From contig CAZRMM010000013.1 in assembly GCA_964601225.1 (NCBI GenBank), positions 1-23,473 on the forward strand: 23,473 nucleotides of DNA. The letters run 5' to 3'. Positions within the stretch are counted from its first letter, which is position 1. The number at the start of each line of letters is the position of its first letter. Below the pieces are notes generated by a model. That model worked only from the letters and a program-made list of their open reading frames with translations, made no database searches and had not been told where the DNA came from. The DNA comes from CAYRGC01 sp964601225 (GTDB taxonomy: Bacteria > Patescibacteriota > Gracilibacteria > Peribacterales > Peribacteraceae). This document shows positions 14,419 through 21,953 of the stretch, in pieces. The translations under genes were made by a program, and so were the position numbers.

Positions 14419-14447
14419 ATGGTGAGACCCCTTTCCGCGGAAAGCAA
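14419..14447 (-). promoter_or_regulatory. candidate promoter with 14-bp palindrome, desulfurase operon
   Basis: On the minus strand TTGCTT (14442-14447) and CACCAT (14419-14424) are 17 nt apart, and the -10 ends 11 nt before the ATG at 14407. A perfect 14-bp palindrome, CTTTCCGCGGAAAG (14431-14444), fills part of the spacer and touches the -35, where an operator would act. Confidence 0.45.
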
Positions 14448-14493
14448 CGGTCGACGAACGAAATTCGGCAAATCTGTGCTTCGGCTCGGACCT

Positions 14494-15060
14494 CTACTCA
14501 CCCTGCACCGTGAGCGTCGCGGCAACCTTGCCGTGGAAAGCGACATCATCTGCCGAGAGAGACTCGTTTCCGTCGTGCCAGGTAGAGAGCACATAGACCT
14601 TGCCCCCCTTAAGCACGTAGGTCACTTCCGCCTCAAATCCGGAAGCCAGACCGTATTCCCGGCGCTCGGCCCCGGGCTCGCCGGCAATGCTGACTCGCTT
14701 TGTCTCGCGCACCTCCGTACTGGGCTTCCCCTCGTAGGAAGTGGCGCGCTTATCATCGAGTTTCTTCAGGTATTCACCGATATTGACCGAACCCTCCGCA
14801 TCGGAATCGTACGTCTGAACCGTCATGCCGTCGCTGCCGGAGTAGCGGGACACATGCTGTCCGTCCGGAGCAAGGGACACGTCCCCCGTCCAGTCGGACG
14901 GCAGTTGGTATGCATACGACCCTGCGACGTCGACGGTCTGCCACCCGGCCACGGATGCCGCGTTCTTCGAGGACGCCGATCCGCCCGGCACGGATACCGA
15001 CTGGCACGCAGCAAGCGTCACGAGCGAGAGGGAAGCGAGGGCGAGCGAACGGAGGCGCAT
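14494..15060 (-). CDS. putative lipoprotein of unknown function
   Basis: A 188-residue protein with a lipoprotein signal: RLRSLALASLSLVTLAAC ends in lipobox LAAC with Cys19 as the predicted lipidation site. A short Ser/Gly/Ala linker (about 20-36) leads to a compact beta-rich domain of about 150 residues, GWQTVDVAGSYAYQLPSDW onwards. This recalls PsbP-like or LpqN-type extracytoplasmic domains that begin 'y.i.lP..W', but I cannot assign a family. It lies outside the membrane. The ATG at 15060 is chosen because it starts the signal sequence; the frame opens at 15087. It has its own promoter, divergent from the 58-aa gene, and precedes the desulfurase operon by 86 nt. Confidence 0.8.
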   Translation of the reverse strand: MRLRSLALASLSLVTLAACQSVSVPGGSASSKNAASVAGWQTVDVAGSYAYQLPSDWTGDVSLAPDGQHVSRYSGSDGMTVQTYDSDAEGSVNIGEYLKKLDDKRATSYEGKPSTEVRETKRVSIAGEPGAERREYGLASGFEAEVTYVLKGGKVYVLSTWHDGNESLSADDVAFHGKVAATLTVQGE

Positions 15061-15085
15061 GGCAAAGGGGGAACTGATCATCCGC

Positions 15086-15115
15086 ATGCTATGGGAAAGC
15101 TTTCCGGAGCGTCAA
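15086..15115 (-). promoter_or_regulatory. lipoprotein gene promoter
   Basis: On the minus strand TTGACG (15110-15115) and TAGCAT (15086-15091) are separated by 18 nt, with a predicted UTR of about 20 nt before the ATG at 15060. Confidence 0.5.
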
Positions 15116-15163
15116 ACTCCATTGCTTTTTACCAGGCGGACGCGGAAAGGCCCGCCGAAACCC

Positions 15164-15191
15164 TTGGCAGAGAGCGGCCGATCCGTAGAAT
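15164..15191 (+). promoter_or_regulatory. promoter of the 58-aa gene, leaderless
   Basis: TTGGCA (15164-15169) and TAGAAT (15186-15191) are 16 nt apart, each a 5/6 match. The -10 ends 9 nt before the ATG at 15201, giving a 5' UTR of about 0-3 nt. Confidence 0.55.
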
Positions 15192-15200
15192 ACTCCGGCT

Positions 15201-15377
15201 ATGAACAACGAGAACCAACGTGCTTCTTTCCCCGAAGACGTCCGTGAGGGATTGCAAACGCGCACCGGCGAAGCACTGGAAGAAGCCGACGAGTGGCTGC
15301 GAGGAAAGCAACTGATCGACAGCGTCCGTGACTTCGTACAGAAAAACACACTGCCGCCGGAGCGGCAGAGCAAATGA
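15201..15377 (+). CDS. small 58-aa protein of unknown function
   Basis: A 58-codon ORF beginning MNNENQRASFPEDVREGLQT and ending in NTLPPERQSK. It is charged and probably largely helical (EALEEADEWLRGKQLIDSVRDF), with no membrane segment or Cys. Support for a real gene comes from its setting: a good promoter ends 9 nt before the ATG, and an intrinsic terminator starts at its stop codon. It is therefore a compact, complete, likely leaderless transcription unit. I do not recognise the family. It is divergent from the lipoprotein gene and convergent with the methyltransferase at 15424. Confidence 0.7.
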   Translation: MNNENQRASFPEDVREGLQTRTGEALEEADEWLRGKQLIDSVRDFVQKNTLPPERQSK

Positions 15378-15400
15378 AAACGGGCCTCGCGGCCCGTTTT
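15377..15400. terminator. bidirectional intrinsic terminator
   Basis: AAAACGGGCC (15377-15386) and GGCCCGTTTT (15391-15400) form a perfect 10-bp stem with loop TCGC. The A/T flanks let it serve both the 58-aa gene and the convergent methyltransferase gene that ends at 15424. The last base of the 58-aa gene's TGA is the first base of the stem. Confidence 0.88.
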
Positions 15401-15423
15401 GGAAATCGATGGTCGCGTGTCGT

Positions 15424-16047
15424 TCAGGCACGCTGGTAGAAGCAAAGCGTGGCGTCGCCCCAGGCGAGACGGAACGGGAAGGTGCCGAGCGAGATGAACT
15501 CCGGGGACGTGAGACCCTTCGTGACGGTGATGACGCGGGCCCCGCTCTTGAGGCCTTCGCACATTTTGCTGATGCGGTTCATCATGTCGTCGTCGAAGCA
15601 CGTGCAATGCGTGAAGATCACGTCGGCGTCGCTGATGTCCTGGGAGAACATGTCGGCGTTGCGGAACTCGATCGTCTGCATCTGCTTCTCCAAAGGGAGG
15701 AGCGGCTTCACTTCGGCATTGTAGCGCTCGAGAGTTTTCTGGGCGGAGGCACAGAGCTCATCGACGAACTCGATACCGACGGCCTTAGAGAAGGACCCGA
15801 GGAAAGACGCGAAGATCACCGCCTTGCCCGTACCGGAACCGAGGTCGTAGAAGACTTCTCCCGGCTTTGCCTGCACCTGCTGCAACATGAACTCGATCGA
15901 CTCGGGCGTGATTTCGCCGTACGTAAAGGCCGGGTCGGATTCGCGAGCGATGCGCGAGCGACCGGCGGCGGAGAGGGCGTAGCCCTGAACGTCGGAATAA
16001 AGAGCCTCAAGAAGATGCTGAGCTGTGATAGGAGCGGCGGTACTCAT
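15424..16047 (-). CDS. SAM-dependent methyltransferase, DOT1-like, copy 1
   Basis: A 207-residue Rossmann-fold methyltransferase. The SAM-binding motif I is FYDLGSGTGKAVIFASFL (about residues 66-83), followed by the acidic loop VGIEFVDEL (about 89-97). The shape resembles the DOT1/histone-methylation-like small methyltransferases of bacteria. A conserved helical N-terminus (ALYSDVQGYALSAAGRSRI) precedes it, and THCTCFDDDMM follows motif III. The substrate is unknown. It is a tandem paralogue of the gene at 16172, with long identical stretches such as LPLEKQMQT. It ends just before a bidirectional terminator. No SD is visible, and a TATACT box lies 29 nt before the ATG. Confidence 0.85.
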   Translation of the reverse strand: MSTAAPITAQHLLEALYSDVQGYALSAAGRSRIARESDPAFTYGEITPESIEFMLQQVQAKPGEVFYDLGSGTGKAVIFASFLGSFSKAVGIEFVDELCASAQKTLERYNAEVKPLLPLEKQMQTIEFRNADMFSQDISDADVIFTHCTCFDDDMMNRISKMCEGLKSGARVITVTKGLTSPEFISLGTFPFRLAWGDATLCFYQRA

Positions 16048-16076
16048 GTGTATGTGTGGAGAAAAGGTTTCGGATC

Positions 16077-16082
16077 AGTATA
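16077..16082 (-). promoter_or_regulatory. -10 box of methyltransferase copy 1
   Basis: TATACT on the minus strand lies within a 15-bp block (16068-16082) that is identical to the one before copy 2. The ATG is 29 nt downstream. The -35 is weak. Confidence 0.5.
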
Positions 16083-16171
16083 CCCGAAAATCGCGCTTCG
16101 CAGAAGCCGCCCGTTATGGACGGCACGCCGAAACATGATGAATTATACTTCTCCCGTCAGTCCCGTCCCGC

Positions 16172-16783
16172 TTATTTTCGGCGGTGTATCCAGAGCGTTA
16201 CGGCGCCCCACGGAACCTCGCACGATGTCGATCCCAAAAATTCAAATTGATCGGATTGCAACGGGCTCGTCAGCGTAACGACATGCGCTCCGGATTTGAG
16301 CGATTCGCATTTTTGCGAAAATCGCTTCACCAACTCGTCGTTGAAGCAGGTGCAATGACCGATGACGACGTCTCCGTCCGAAAAGTCCTCGCGAAAAATA
16401 TCGCCGCACCGGAACTCCAGCGTCTGCATCTGTTTTTCCAGTGGAAGATGGGGCTTCACCTGTTCCTCATAGCGGCGATGCACTGCGGCGGAGGCCTCCC
16501 AAAGCTCGTCGACAAGTTCGATTCCCACGGATTTTGAAAACGAACCGAGATATGCCGCGAAGATCACCGGCTTTCCCGTGCCGGAACCGAGGTCGTAGAA
16601 CACGCCTTCGGTAGGCACGACATCGAAGATTTTCTGCATCGCCTGCGGCGTCAGCTCGCCATACGTCAGCGCGGTCTCCCCCTCCAGGCCAAGCCGGGAC
16701 CTGCCGGCGGCGGAAAGCGAGTAACCGTGCAGGTCGGAAAAAAGCGCGTCGAGGACGGACTGTGCGGTGAGCGGAGTGGTCAT
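16172..16783 (-). CDS. SAM-dependent methyltransferase, DOT1-like, copy 2
   Basis: A 203-residue paralogue of the downstream gene, sharing the order LTAQSVLDALFSDLHGYSLS, FYDLGSGTGKPVIFAAYL (motif I), VGIELVDELW, LPLEKQMQT and GHCTCFNDELVKRF. Differences cluster in the C-terminal third, where it ends with WGAVTLWIHRRK. The substrate is unknown. The ORF extends upstream to 17107, but MTTPLTAQ at 16783 aligns with the start of copy 1 and follows a TATACT box by 12 nt, so I chose it. The 5' extension would run into the next operon on the same strand. The two copies have separate promoters and are probably an old tandem duplication, since their proteins have diverged. Confidence 0.85.
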   Translation of the reverse strand: MTTPLTAQSVLDALFSDLHGYSLSAAGRSRLGLEGETALTYGELTPQAMQKIFDVVPTEGVFYDLGSGTGKPVIFAAYLGSFSKSVGIELVDELWEASAAVHRRYEEQVKPHLPLEKQMQTLEFRCGDIFREDFSDGDVVIGHCTCFNDELVKRFSQKCESLKSGAHVVTLTSPLQSDQFEFLGSTSCEVPWGAVTLWIHRRK

Positions 16784-16795
16784 AGATTTCGGATC

Positions 16796-16801
16796 AGTAT
16801 A
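16796..16801 (-). promoter_or_regulatory. -10 box of methyltransferase copy 2
   Basis: TATACT on the minus strand sits in a 15-bp block (16787-16801) identical to that before copy 1, and lies 12 nt before the ATG, giving a UTR of about 5 nt. Confidence 0.5.
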
Positions 16802-16823
16802 GCAGAAAACCGCCCCGAACCGA

Positions 16824-16843
16824 AATCCCGGGCGCCCGGGATT
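16824..16843 (-). terminator. 20-bp perfect palindrome at operon end
   Basis: Positions 16824-16833 and 16834-16843 are exact reverse complements (AATCCCGGGC and GCCCGGGATT), forming a stem with a 4-nt GCGC loop. It overlaps the stop codon of the gene at 16842, and GGTTTT follows some 20 nt later, so it is a terminator candidate with a poor U-tract. Confidence 0.5.
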
Positions 16844-17531
16844 ACGCCCGGCCTTCCACGCGCGCGTCGGTGCGCTCCAATTGCTGGTTGCCGCCGGCGG
16901 TCTTTGCGGCCACTTCTTCCGTCTTCTTCTGCGCCTGCTCGGCCTCGGTCTTCCGGCCGGCGTCCACGGTCGCGACCTGCGGCCCCGCCTCGGCGGCACC
17001 CTTCTGCTTGGCTTGCGCCTCGGGCGCGACGCTCGTCGACGACACTTCGGCGGTCTGCGCGGGGGTGGTTGTGCGGGCATCGAGCCGGCGAACTTTCGTG
17101 CGCTCATTGGGGGAGAGGAGCGCGGCGGGGCCCTGCGCCAGGAGCGCCGCGTCGTCCCCGAGGGAAGCCGCGTGCTCGTTCGAGGCGTTGATGGCCGCGA
17201 TGCGGCGGTTCACCTCCTCGATCTGCTTGATATGCGCGTCCATGCCCTGCTGCGCGGTCTTCATGCGCGTCTCCACGGCATTCTGCACGCTCGCGTTGAG
17301 ACGCTCGGACGTGAGGTCCACGGTCTGCTTCTGCGCTTGCTGATCGAGCTTCGATTTCCCCTCAAGTTGCGTCTTCGTATCAACCTGATTCTTCGCACCC
17401 TGCTCCGTCGCCTGCTTCTGGTCCGTCTGGATCTTCTCCTCCACGGGATCGCGATGCCCGAACTGCTCGAGGAGCGCAAACCGCGTGAGGCGGTTCTCGG
17501 AAAAGCCGACGCGGGCGAAGAGCGGCTTCAC
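16842..17531 (-). CDS. Gln/Ala-rich coiled-coil protein, unknown, third gene of operon
   Basis: A 229-residue protein starting at GTG in a GTGA overlap (17528-17531) with the stop of the preceding gene, a sign of translational coupling. The first 28 residues (MKPLFARVGFSENRLTRFAL) look ordered. About 30-125 is strongly helical, with many Q, K, E and A (QTDQKQATEQGAKNQVDTKT), and is likely coiled-coil. The remainder is Ala/Thr/Gln-rich and low-complexity (AEQAQKKTEEVAAKTAGG). It has no Cys, no membrane segment and no signal peptide. I do not recognise the family. It could be a structural or scaffold protein, but that is a guess from composition. It ends at a 20-bp palindrome. Confidence 0.7.
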   Translation of the reverse strand: MKPLFARVGFSENRLTRFALLEQFGHRDPVEEKIQTDQKQATEQGAKNQVDTKTQLEGKSKLDQQAQKQTVDLTSERLNASVQNAVETRMKTAQQGMDAHIKQIEEVNRRIAAINASNEHAASLGDDAALLAQGPAALLSPNERTKVRRLDARTTTPAQTAEVSSTSVAPEAQAKQKGAAEAGPQVATVDAGRKTEAEQAQKKTEEVAAKTAGGNQQLERTDARVEGRA

Positions 17532-17872
17532 GCGGCTTGGGCGAAATAGAGATCGAACGCGCCGAGGGCGGCGTCATCGCGCTTGCGATCCTCGTACTCG
17601 GCGTGGTCGAACGCGCCGCGGCGATAGCGGTCCACCTGCTTGTCGAGCGTAGCCAAGTAGTCGGCGTACGCCTTGTCGTACTGGCGGATCGCCGCATCGT
17701 ACCGACGCATACGCGCCTCGCGCTCGGCAGGCGTCTCATTTTTGTAGGTTGCCGCGAGCTTCTTGACCCCTTCCGACGTGAGCTCGGGTTCGATATGGCC
17801 CATGAGCGCGTCGAAGAGCTCCTGTCCCGTGGGGATCTGCGGACGTGCCGGCGGAACGGGGGAGGGGGTCAT
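17528..17872 (-). CDS. small helical charged protein, unknown, second gene of operon
   Basis: A 114-residue protein. A Pro-rich start (MTPSPVPPARPQIPTG) is followed by ELFDALMGHIEPELTSEGVK and a highly charged helical part rich in Y, D, R and A (YDAAIRQYDKAYADYLATLD and onwards). It has no Cys and no membrane segment. It starts 3 nt after the first gene's stop and overlaps the third gene's GTG by 4 nt, so the three are one transcription unit. The 'YDxAIxxYDKAYxxY' spacing suggests an amphipathic helix. I cannot name a family. Confidence 0.7.
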   Translation of the reverse strand: MTPSPVPPARPQIPTGQELFDALMGHIEPELTSEGVKKLAATYKNETPAEREARMRRYDAAIRQYDKAYADYLATLDKQVDRYRRGAFDHAEYEDRKRDDAALGAFDLYFAQAA

Positions 17873-17875
17873 GGT

Positions 17876-18487
17876 TCAGGCAGCCTGGTACTGGGGGCGG
17901 GCGGGACGGAGCAATGTGCCGGCTTCCACGCTGATTTCCTCGAGCGTGTCGGCGGTCCAGCCGCGGTGGAAGCCGCGGAGACCCGTGAAGAACGTCGCGA
18001 CCCACTTGCTGACGCCGGCAGGCTTCTTCACGTCGAAGATCAGGCTCTCGAGACGATCGATGTTGATCGGCAGGTTATGCATAACGACAAGTGCTCGGAG
18101 TTCGCGCACCATCGCATGCATATTCTCGATCTGCTCCCCTTCGCGACCGGCGAGTTTATGCGAGCGGATGTTCGCCCAAATGGGAATACGGTCGCGAAAA
18201 TCCTCGACACGGTGCTCCAAGCTCTTGCCGCGAAGCGACGCGGCGACGGATTGGATGTCGCGGAGAAGGTCCTTTGCCTGCACCATCGTGGGATTCACGA
18301 TCTCCGCGGCAGGACGCTGCGCATCGCCGATGGCGGCGAGGCGGGGCATGGGCGACGCCTGCTGGATCTCGGTGCCCATCAGACCGTGGACGCGGCCTTG
18401 GACAAATTCGCGTTGATCGTGAAGGCCGCGCTCCGGCCCGGAAGAGCGGGGATCATCGTGCGGAACTTCAATGAAGTTTTTGACCAT
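17876..18487 (-). CDS. unknown protein, first gene of three-gene operon
   Basis: A 203-residue protein with no recognisable family. An N-terminal part of about 65 residues precedes a helical section (NPTMVQAKDLLRDIQSVAAS) and a second one with EQIENMHAMVRELRALVVMH, then INIDRLESLIFDVKKPAGVS and a C-terminal WVATFFTGLRGFHRGWTADT. It has no Cys and no clear membrane segment; WVATFFTGL is too short. The ATG at 18487 is supported by a near-consensus promoter whose -10 is 24 nt upstream; no SD is seen. It sits directly after mfd but has its own promoter. Confidence 0.72.
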   Translation of the reverse strand: MVKNFIEVPHDDPRSSGPERGLHDQREFVQGRVHGLMGTEIQQASPMPRLAAIGDAQRPAAEIVNPTMVQAKDLLRDIQSVAASLRGKSLEHRVEDFRDRIPIWANIRSHKLAGREGEQIENMHAMVRELRALVVMHNLPINIDRLESLIFDVKKPAGVSKWVATFFTGLRGFHRGWTADTLEEISVEAGTLLRPARPQYQAA

Positions 18488-18511
18488 GTTCGTATGTGGG
18501 TATTTATGAGT

Positions 18512-18540
18512 ATTATACTACTTTTAATTAATTTTTGCAA
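18512..18540 (-). promoter_or_regulatory. strong promoter of the three-gene operon
   Basis: On the minus strand TTGCAA (18535-18540) and consensus TATAAT (18512-18517) are separated by exactly 17 nt of AT-rich DNA. The -35 directly abuts the mfd stop codon (18541-18543). The predicted UTR is about 17-20 nt and has no SD. It is the best promoter match in the window. Confidence 0.8.
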
Positions 18541-21500
18541 TTACTCCGCCTCTTCCTGCTTCTCCACCTTTTTCTCCCTTTTTTCTTTTACCTTCGCCAA
18601 AAGACCGACCTCGTGAGTCAGCTCCGGAATCCAATCTTTCCCCTTTGCATGGGTTCGCAGCGACTCTTCGGAAATACGCAGTGAAGACCCGCTGATCTTC
18701 CAGTCTCGATTCACCGCAAGCAGCTGCATGATCTCCTTGGCAGTCACTCGCGGAGAGAGCTGAAGAACGACATCGTGTCCGCCCCTACTCTCTTCCGCCT
18801 TCACGCGGGCGACGCCGACGCGACGGCAGGCCATCTTGAGCCGAAGCACCTGGAAGAGGTTTTTCACTTGGCCGGGCAATGGCCCGTACTCTTCCACGAG
18901 ATCTTTCTCGAATTCCGCGAGGATTCCTTCCTCTTCGGAGCTGGCGAGCTTCTGGTACACGGAAATCTTCTCATCGTTCTCCGTGATGTAGAAGGAGGGA
19001 ATAAGCGCCTCCACCGGCAACTGGATTTCCACCTGCAGATCCTCATCCATCTCCTCCTTGCGACCGCTCCTGAGCTCCTCGACGGATTGCTTGAGCAGGC
19101 GCAGATAGTGGCTGACACCCACGGTTTGCATGGTGCCGCTCTGGCTCGCGCCGAGAATCTCTCCCGCGCCGCGAATTTCCAAGTCGCGCATGGCCACCTG
19201 GAAACCGGACCCAAGCTCACATGCCTCAACGATGGCACGAAGACGTTTTTTTGCGTCATCCTTCAGCTTTTGGCTGTGATACAGGAAATAGGCAAACGCC
19301 TGAACTTTGCCCCGACCGACACGGCCGCGCAGCTGGTAAAGCTGTGAGAGACCGAAATGCTCCGCCTCGTTCACGATAAGCGTGTTGGCGCGCGGAAGGT
19401 CGATGCCGTTTTCGATGATGGTCGAGCTGACGAGCACGGTCGCCTTTCCCTCCTTGAACTTCAAGATACGGTCTTCAAGGACCTCCGGCGCGAGCTGGCC
19501 GTGTCCCACGACGAACGTCGCCTGGGGGATCAGTGCGCGGAGCTTTTGAGCAAAAGCATCGATCGTCTCCACGCGATTATGAAGAACGAACGCCTGGCCG
19601 TTGCGCTTGATTTCTGCAAGGATCGATGTCTTCACGAGTTCATCCGAATACTTTCGCACCTCCGTGATGATGGGAAGCCGTCCCGGCGGCGGCGTCGTGA
19701 TGGTCGTGATGTCGCGGAGCTTGTGGAGACCGAGATTGAGCGTGCGGGGGATCGGAGTCGCCGTAAGCGTGAGAATATCCACCGAGGCGCGCATCTCCTT
19801 AAACTTCTCCTTCTGCTTCACGCCGAAGCGCTGCTCTTCATCGATAATCACGAGTCCCAGATTCAAAAATTCGACATCGTCCTGCAGAAGCCGGTGTGTT
19901 CCGATCACGACCTGCACGTCTCCTTTGCGCAACTTCTCAAGAACGACCTTCTGCTCCGCCGGCGAACGGAATCGACTCAGCATTTCCACCTTCACCCCAA
20001 AGGTCCTCATGCGCTCGTCAAAGTTACGATAGTGCTGATCCGCAAGAATGGTAATGGGCGCGATGACCGCCACCTGCTTTCCGCCTTCCACCGCCTTGAA
20101 TGCGGCGCGCATGGCCACCTCTGTTTTTCCGAAACCCACGTCGCCGCAGACGAGACGATCCATGGGATGATCGCTCTCCATATCCCCCTTGATATCCTGG
20201 ATGGCCTTTCGCTGACCCGGCGTTTCCTCATAAGGGAATGCCTCCTCGAATTTACGCATGCGGTCCGTATCATCGGGAAACGAGTGCCCCTTGGACTTTG
20301 CGCGCTTGGCATACAGCTGGAGGAGCTCCTTGGCAATTTCCTTGGTCTCCGCGCGGAGCTTCTCCGTCGTACGCTTCCACTCCACCGTTCCCAGGCGCGT
20401 CAGGACGGGCTCTTCCCCCTCCTCATGAACGTATTTACTCAGCTTGTCGGCCTGATCGACCGGTACAAAGAGCTTGTCGCCTTCGGCATACGTAAGCTCC
20501 AGATATTCGCGGGCCACGCCGTCGATCTCCTTCTGCGTCATGCCCTCGAAGTGCCCGATACCGTGCTCCATGTGCACGACATAGTCGCCGGGCTGGAGTG
20601 AGGTGATGAAGTCGAGCGCGAGCTTTTGGATACTGCGCTGCTTCCCCGCCTTCTTGAGCGTGAAAATCTCGCGATCCGTCAGGAGCGCGCATTTTAGGTC
20701 CGGATTCTGGAGCGAATGAGGCAATAGATCGTCCTGATCGGCATGGATCACGGTGATGGCGCCAGGACGGCGCTCGTCTTCGTTTTTTGCATGTGGAATG
20801 CGCTCTTCCTTCAGAATCTGAAGGAGTTCCTCACTGCGTTTACTCACGATGACGAGCGTCCATTCCTGCTGCAACTTGTCGCGCAGATCGTTCAAGAAAT
20901 CCGTGAGCGTGTAAAACTTGAGGACGGACAAGTACCGCACGTGCGCGTGATGTGCGACATTCTCCGGGAACGCTGTGAAGACAAGTGTTGAGTTCTTCTC
21001 GGGCAGTTCCATGCCCTCTTGGTCGTCCGTGACGACGAGCAATTCCTTCGGAAGCTGGCGCCCGAGTGGGAGTTCCGCCTGGAAGATGGCCGGGAAGATT
21101 TCGAGGGAGTCACCGGCATCGGACGTCTGTGAAAGGTTGTGGACGTCCACCGTGAGGATCTTCTGCACCGTCTCAAAGTCGAACTGCACGCGATATCCGT
21201 GCATGCTCTGGATCGGGAAGATATCGAGCGTCTCGCCGATGCGACGGTATTCGCCGGGGACAAGGTATGGGTCCACGCCATGACGGTATCCACGCTCGAT
21301 CAGCTCTTCGAAGAGCCATGTGAAGTTCACGGATTGCCCCGTCTTGAGAACAATCTTCCGTTGGTGAAGCTCCCTGAAGGACGGGAATGGGTGGTCCCAC
21401 GTCTCGCGCGTGAGCACGGCGAGCGTTGTTTCCCCTTGTTCCGCGGCGCCGAGGAAAGAGAGGAGATGATGGAGTTGTGCCGGGCGGATCTCGCCGTCCT

Positions 21501-21756
21501 CGCCACGAACAGACTCCAAGACCCCCGCCTGCCGTCCGAAGAACTGTAGCCAGTGGCGCAACCCCTCGACGGACTCCATATTCTCCGTCACGACAATCCC
21601 TGGACGCTCCTGGAACGAGAGGAGATGACTCATAAGCATCGCCTTGGCCGTCTCATTACTGGCGCCAGAGAGCACCAAAGAGCCCTCCTTCTTCAGGAGG
21701 TCACTTAATTCCCGATGAGTATCCTCCCCGATGAGCAGGGAGGGTGAAATGGTCAT
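18541..21756 (-). CDS. mfd: transcription-repair coupling factor Mfd
   Basis: A 1071-residue protein of family length. The UvrB-like N-terminal module (about 1-300) includes YLVPGEYRRIGETLDIFP. The RNA-polymerase-interaction domain (about 385-455) contains PGDYVVHMEHGIGHFEGM and ADKLSKYVHEEG. The RecG-like motor has Walker A GDVGFGKTE (538-546), the DEEQRFG box (639-645), TATPIPRTL, and the STIIENGIDLPRANTLI and QLRGRVGR motifs. The TRCF C-terminal domain follows, with a Lys/Glu-rich tail (KVKEKREKKVEKQEEAE). It removes stalled RNA polymerase and recruits UvrA to damage. The ATG at 21756 is preferred over an in-frame TTG at 21765. No SD is seen. It is downstream of dnaN in the same direction. 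Confidence 0.97.
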   Translation of the reverse strand: MTISPSLLIGEDTHRELSDLLKKEGSLVLSGASNETAKAMLMSHLLSFQERPGIVVTENMESVEGLRHWLQFFGRQAGVLESVRGEDGEIRPAQLHHLLSFLGAAEQGETTLAVLTRETWDHPFPSFRELHQRKIVLKTGQSVNFTWLFEELIERGYRHGVDPYLVPGEYRRIGETLDIFPIQSMHGYRVQFDFETVQKILTVDVHNLSQTSDAGDSLEIFPAIFQAELPLGRQLPKELLVVTDDQEGMELPEKNSTLVFTAFPENVAHHAHVRYLSVLKFYTLTDFLNDLRDKLQQEWTLVIVSKRSEELLQILKEERIPHAKNEDERRPGAITVIHADQDDLLPHSLQNPDLKCALLTDREIFTLKKAGKQRSIQKLALDFITSLQPGDYVVHMEHGIGHFEGMTQKEIDGVAREYLELTYAEGDKLFVPVDQADKLSKYVHEEGEEPVLTRLGTVEWKRTTEKLRAETKEIAKELLQLYAKRAKSKGHSFPDDTDRMRKFEEAFPYEETPGQRKAIQDIKGDMESDHPMDRLVCGDVGFGKTEVAMRAAFKAVEGGKQVAVIAPITILADQHYRNFDERMRTFGVKVEMLSRFRSPAEQKVVLEKLRKGDVQVVIGTHRLLQDDVEFLNLGLVIIDEEQRFGVKQKEKFKEMRASVDILTLTATPIPRTLNLGLHKLRDITTITTPPPGRLPIITEVRKYSDELVKTSILAEIKRNGQAFVLHNRVETIDAFAQKLRALIPQATFVVGHGQLAPEVLEDRILKFKEGKATVLVSSTIIENGIDLPRANTLIVNEAEHFGLSQLYQLRGRVGRGKVQAFAYFLYHSQKLKDDAKKRLRAIVEACELGSGFQVAMRDLEIRGAGEILGASQSGTMQTVGVSHYLRLLKQSVEELRSGRKEEMDEDLQVEIQLPVEALIPSFYITENDEKISVYQKLASSEEEGILAEFEKDLVEEYGPLPGQVKNLFQVLRLKMACRRVGVARVKAEESRGGHDVVLQLSPRVTAKEIMQLLAVNRDWKISGSSLRISEESLRTHAKGKDWIPELTHEVGLLAKVKEKREKKVEKQEEAE

Positions 21757-21847
21757 TAGACGCAAAAAATGTCGCCCCGTGGCGGAAATCTGGTCGAATG
21801 GAATGTCTACGAAGAGTGTAGGGGTTTTGTGTGGTTTTTACAAGGGG

Positions 21848-21938
21848 GTTATTCGTTATTGGTTATTGGATATTTGGTCAGAGGAAAAAGAATTAGATCA
21901 CTTTCCCCCTATATCACAGCTCCCTAATAACGAATAAC
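21848..21938. repeat. inverted GTTATT-type repeat between mfd and dnaN
   Basis: GTTATTCGTTATT (21848-21860) and AATAACGAATAAC (21926-21938) are perfect 13-bp complements enclosing 65 nt. Further related units follow: GGTTATTGG (about 21861-21869) and ACTAATAACCTC (21944-21955), the latter reaching the dnaN stop. They may form a terminator for dnaN or be a dispersed intergenic repeat; a similar unit is at 23453-23473. Confidence 0.7.
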
Positions 21939-21953
21939 AAGTAACTAATAACC

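Noticed and set aside
21731..21937. 68-codon open frame on the plus strand between mfd and dnaN
   Set aside because: It overlaps the mfd start and ends in the GTTATT repeat region; no family and no promoter.
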